Assembly (NCBI GenBank): GCA_001898225.1
Contig: MKTJ01000044.1
Location: 224,875 to 288,874 of the forward strand
Length of the DNA stretch: 64,000 bases
Reading direction: 5' to 3'
From: Chloroflexi bacterium 54-19
Lineage (GTDB): Bacteria > Chloroflexota > Chloroflexia > Chloroheliales > Chloroheliaceae
Under the pieces are notes generated by a model. That model worked only from the letters and a program-made list of their open reading frames with translations, was not told the origin of the DNA and made no database searches. Position 1 is the stretch's first letter. Each line of letters opens with the position of its first letter. Positions 61,104-64,000 of this stretch are shown here, piece after piece. Position numbers and translations under genes: made by a program.

Positions 61104-62414
61104 TTGCCTCAATCCAACAAGGACTCTATAGGCGACCCGGCCCATTTTGTCGGCCTGGTAGGGTGTGGCGGGATGGGTCTGCGCCACCTCTACGGTTTAC
61201 AGGCGTTGCAGGAAGTGGCCGGGCAACTCCCGGACGGAGGACAGGGGGTCGCGGTCGTGGCGGTCTGCGACCCCAACCGGGATAACGCCGAATTTATCGC
61301 GGATAACGCCGAGAAGTTGCTCGGGTTGCGGCCTGACATCTACGCGACCCAGGCCGAAATGCTGGCCGCTCACCCCGAAATCAATGAAATTGACATAACT
61401 ACAGGAAGCGCTTCGCACCACCACCTTGTGGTAGAGGCCCTGGAAGCGGGTCGGCATGTGCTGGTGGAAAAACCATTAGCGGCGACGGTGCGGGGTTGCA
61501 ACCTGACGTTGGCCGCCGCCCGCAAAAGCGGGAAGACCCTGGCGGTCGCGGAAAACGTCCGGCGCGACCCGCTCAACCGCCTGGTGAAAGCCCTCTTGCA
61601 GGATGGCGCTATCGGGCGACCCTACCTGGTAGTGGATTATATCGCGACGGGCGGCGACTCGATTCTGCTCACCCCCTGGCGGCACCAGAAGGAAACCGGC
61701 GGTATCCTGCTTGATGTGGGTGTCCATAGCGCCGACCTTATGCGCTATTACCTGGGCGACATCACCACGGTTTCGGGCGTCACCCGGCTTTTGGAAAAGA
61801 CCCGTTACCCTTCGCCCGACAAAGCGGTGGTGAGCGAATTCTTTTATAAGAGATGGCTGCCCGACTTGCCGGATAAAGTCGAGGCCACCGCCGAAGATTT
61901 GCTGAGCGGCCATTTCCAGTATGCCAGCGGTGCGGTCGGTCAGTGGACCATCATGCAGGCGGCCCACAGCGACAAACGAAATATGCGCCTGATTTATGGC
62001 AGCAAGGGCGTTCTCGAACTGCCCCCGGACCGTTCGGGCGGTCCCATCGTGCTGCGCCGGGATGACCTGGCAAACCCCCTTAAAGACCAGGGCTTGCTCG
62101 ATTACGCGCCTTCCTACCGGCTCGACCCTTTAACCGTGGCCCTCTTTGGTGAGAGTCGTCCGGTCAACTACCAGCTAAGTTTCGAAGAAATCGACCGCCG
62201 TCTGGTGGCTATCGAACTGGCCGACTTTTTCGAGGCGGTTGCAGCCGGGAAAAACCCCGAGGTTGACGGTGCGGAAGGGCGCAAAGCGGTCGCCATGGTC
62301 TACGCCTTTTTCGAGGCAGGGGTGTTGGGCCGGAGCGTGACCCTGGCTGAGGTTGAGCAGGACCAGGGTATGCCTTACCAGCAGGAACTTAACGTGCTTC
62401 TCGGCCTGGATTAA
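61104..62414 (+). CDS. Gfo/Idh/MocA-family oxidoreductase
   Basis: A 436-residue protein starting at TTG behind AAGGAAGG. The Rossmann motif GLVGCGGMGLRHLYGL binds NAD(P), VLVEKPLAA is the EKP motif, and the substrate domain has GGILLDVGVHSADL. It oxidises sugar hydroxyls or similar. It sits 18 bases after the GH39 gene. Confidence 0.9.
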   Translation: MPQSNKDSIGDPAHFVGLVGCGGMGLRHLYGLQALQEVAGQLPDGGQGVAVVAVCDPNRDNAEFIADNAEKLLGLRPDIYATQAEMLAAHPEINEIDITTGSASHHHLVVEALEAGRHVLVEKPLAATVRGCNLTLAAARKSGKTLAVAENVRRDPLNRLVKALLQDGAIGRPYLVVDYIATGGDSILLTPWRHQKETGGILLDVGVHSADLMRYYLGDITTVSGVTRLLEKTRYPSPDKAVVSEFFYKRWLPDLPDKVEATAEDLLSGHFQYASGAVGQWTIMQAAHSDKRNMRLIYGSKGVLELPPDRSGGPIVLRRDDLANPLKDQGLLDYAPSYRLDPLTVALFGESRPVNYQLSFEEIDRRLVAIELADFFEAVAAGKNPEVDGAEGRKAVAMVYAFFEAGVLGRSVTLAEVEQDQGMPYQQELNVLLGLD

Positions 62415-62452
62415 TGCCTGGGTTGGAGCTTCTGGAGAGAATTATTTAAAAA

Positions 62453-63538
62453 ATGCGAATTACCGGCATAAGTAGTGTTTTACTGGCAACTCCGCTCAAA
62501 CGGCCTATCCGGACCGCCATTCACCGGTTCGACCGGATGTATCACGTGGTGGTACGCCTCGATACCGATAGCGGTCTCTTTGGGAACGGTCTTTTGTTTG
62601 CCCAGAGCAAAGCCCAGGGGCAGTTGTTTCAGGCAGCCCTGGCCGTTTTCGAGGAGAAAATCATAGGGGAAGACCCTCTGATGGTCGAAAAGGTCTGGCA
62701 AAAGTTGTGGAAGGCCATGAACTTTATCGGCAATAGCGGGGTTGCCATCTTTGCCCAGTCGGCGATTGATACGGCCCTGTGGGATATTGTCGGAAAAGCC
62801 GCCGGACTACCCCTCTGCAAACTGTTGGGCCAGCATGTCGAAAGTTTGCCGGTTTACGCCAGCGACGGCCTCTGGCTAAGTTATTCACCTGATGAATTAC
62901 GGGCTGAAGCCCTGGCTTTTGTCGAGGAAGGTTTTAAGGCCATTAAAATCAGGATCGGCTCGTCTCGCCTGGAAGATGACCTGGCCAGGGTCGCCGCTGT
63001 CCGTGAGACAGTTGGCCCTGAAATTAAACTTATTGCCGACGCCAACCAGGCCTGGGACAGTCTGACTGCTATTAAGTTTGGCCAAGCCGCCGCCCCCTAC
63101 GATTTGTTCTGGCTGGAAGAACCAGTCCCGTATTATGATTTAGCCGCCAGCGCGGCGGTGGCAGCCCGGCTTGATATAGCCCTGGCTACAGGTGAATCGG
63201 AGTATACTTACCTGGGCTTTACCCGGTTGGCCCAGGAAAAAGCCGCCGATATCTGGATGCCCGATTTGCAGCGCGTGGGCGGTATCAGCGGCTTGATGAA
63301 GGTCATCCGGCTGGCCGAAGCCTGCAACCTTCCGGTTACACCCCACCTTTTCCCTGAAATCTCCCTACATGCGGCGGTCTGCGCGCCGACCTGTAATATA
63401 ATTGAGTATGTTAGCTGGTGGGAGCCGCTATTCGAGGAAAAGCCCCGCCTGGTAAACGGGGTTTTATCCCCCGGTGAGAAACCTGGCCTCGGTCTGGCAA
63501 TTCCCGAGCGCGTTATCAACGCTTACCGGGTGGGCTAA
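62453..63538 (+). CDS. enolase-superfamily enzyme (mandelate racemase/muconate lactonizing type)
   Basis: A 361-residue protein. The KxK motif in FKAIKIRIG places one base, metal ligands are in LIADANQAWD, FWLEEP and TGESEY, and the His of the MR-type is in TPHLFPE. This resembles sugar-acid dehydratases of the superfamily. Together with the oxidoreductase it suggests breakdown through a 2-keto-3-deoxy sugar acid. Confidence 0.9.
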   Translation: MRITGISSVLLATPLKRPIRTAIHRFDRMYHVVVRLDTDSGLFGNGLLFAQSKAQGQLFQAALAVFEEKIIGEDPLMVEKVWQKLWKAMNFIGNSGVAIFAQSAIDTALWDIVGKAAGLPLCKLLGQHVESLPVYASDGLWLSYSPDELRAEALAFVEEGFKAIKIRIGSSRLEDDLARVAAVRETVGPEIKLIADANQAWDSLTAIKFGQAAAPYDLFWLEEPVPYYDLAASAAVAARLDIALATGESEYTYLGFTRLAQEKAADIWMPDLQRVGGISGLMKVIRLAEACNLPVTPHLFPEISLHAAVCAPTCNIIEYVSWWEPLFEEKPRLVNGVLSPGEKPGLGLAIPERVINAYRVG

Positions 63539-63631
63539 CAGAAGTGGTATCCGGTATCTGCCCGAAAGTTGAAACAGTACCTACACCAACATGAGTAAGA
63601 AGGAATAGAGTAAGAAGGGAAACGAGAGGAT

Positions 63632-64000
63632 ATGCCGGACAAAATTGGTTTTATCGGTCTGGGGATTATGGGTAAACCGATGGCTCATAACCTGTTAAAG
63701 GCCGAGTACGACCTGACCGTCTTTAACCGTTCACAGCAGGCCATCGAAGAACTGGTCGCCGCCGGGGCCAAAGCGGCGGAAAATCCGCGCCAGGTGGCCG
63801 AAAAGGCCGATGTGCTAATCACCATGCTCCCCGATTCGCCGGATGTCGAAGCGGTCCTGGCCGGGGAAAACGGCGTCCTGGCCGGGCTTAAACCGGGCGG
63901 CCTGCTTATTGATATGAGTACGATTTCGCCCGTGGTATCTCGAAAACTGGCCGAAGCGGCCTCTCAACAGGGTATTTCCATGCTCGATGCCCCGGTGAGC
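63632..64000 (+). CDS. 3-hydroxyisobutyrate dehydrogenase-like enzyme, 3' partial
   Basis: The frame runs off the right edge after 123 codons. It opens MPDKIGFIGLGIMGKPMAHN, the classic Rossmann and signature motif of beta-hydroxyacid dehydrogenases. TMLPDSPDV and IDMSTISP also match. Relatives reduce 2-hydroxy-3-oxopropionate or oxidise 3-hydroxyisobutyrate. It is the last visible gene of the sugar operon. Confidence 0.88.
   Translation, partial: MPDKIGFIGLGIMGKPMAHNLLKAEYDLTVFNRSQQAIEELVAAGAKAAENPRQVAEKADVLITMLPDSPDVEAVLAGENGVLAGLKPGGLLIDMSTISPVVSRKLAEAASQQGISMLDAPVS

Overview
The window is one stretch of chromosome with about 57% G+C, dense single-copy genes on both strands and no rRNA. 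Several traits point to the Chloroflexota. Lipoproteins carry long Thr/Ala-rich linkers after the lipobox, a KaiC-like ATPase is paired with a lone receiver, an ECF42-type sigma factor sits next to a DGPF protein, and intergenic spaces are full of heptamer and dispersed repeats. This is inference: no rRNA or marker-gene comparison was possible. Housekeeping anchors are gyrB, hisA and a tRNA-Gln(CTG).

Layout. 1-9.2 kb: end of an SGNH-type protein, a secreted two-repeat protein, an APC permease, a five-PAS histidine kinase followed by a fragment of a GGDEF domain, and a PfkB kinase. 9-14 kb: divergent LexA-like and XRE regulators, a lipoprotein, a glutathione peroxidase whose catalytic codon is TGA (probable selenoprotein with a SECIS-like hairpin), and a PLP decarboxylase. 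14-18.5 kb: an FAH/SDR pair, a DGPF/ECF42 pair and an O-methyltransferase. 18.6-23 kb: a reduced phenylacetate cluster (paaX, paaK, EthD, paaG-like, one PaaA-like diiron protein). 23-36 kb: a low-GC small gene between twin terminators, a secreted phosphoesterase, gyrB, Hsp20, a tandem paralogue pair, an FAD oxidoreductase, three alpha/beta hydrolases and a zincin. 36.6-39.4 kb: an LppX/LprG-type lipoprotein plus a DHA2 MFS transporter. 39.8-48 kb: a 2H-phosphoesterase-like protein, HAD hydrolase, hisA, TetR, a membrane protein and the receiver/KaiC-like operon. 48-50 kb: a KGG-repeat protein with a degenerate recombinase-like tail, followed by small transcription units with strong promoters and terminators but little recognisable coding. 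50-54.5 kb: a vWA lipoprotein, an alcohol dehydrogenase, tRNA-Gln and beside it a decayed tyrosine recombinase and an IS3-family transposase end. 54.5-64 kb: a LacI-controlled sugar operon (two ABC permeases, binding protein, GH39 glycosidase, Gfo/Idh oxidoreductase, enolase-superfamily enzyme, 3-hydroxyisobutyrate-dehydrogenase-like enzyme running off the right edge).

How parts fit together. The right-hand operon would import a plant-type glycoside, cleave it and oxidise or dehydrate the sugar; it lacks an ABC ATPase, so a shared one elsewhere is likely. The paa-like cluster would activate phenylacetate (or a relative) to its CoA thioester and oxygenate it, but the PaaB, C, D and E partners are absent here. 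The best leads are the Sec-type glutathione peroxidase, the small-transcript region at 48.1-49.8 kb, the solo PaaA-like oxygenase and the two families of 7-bp tandem repeats.
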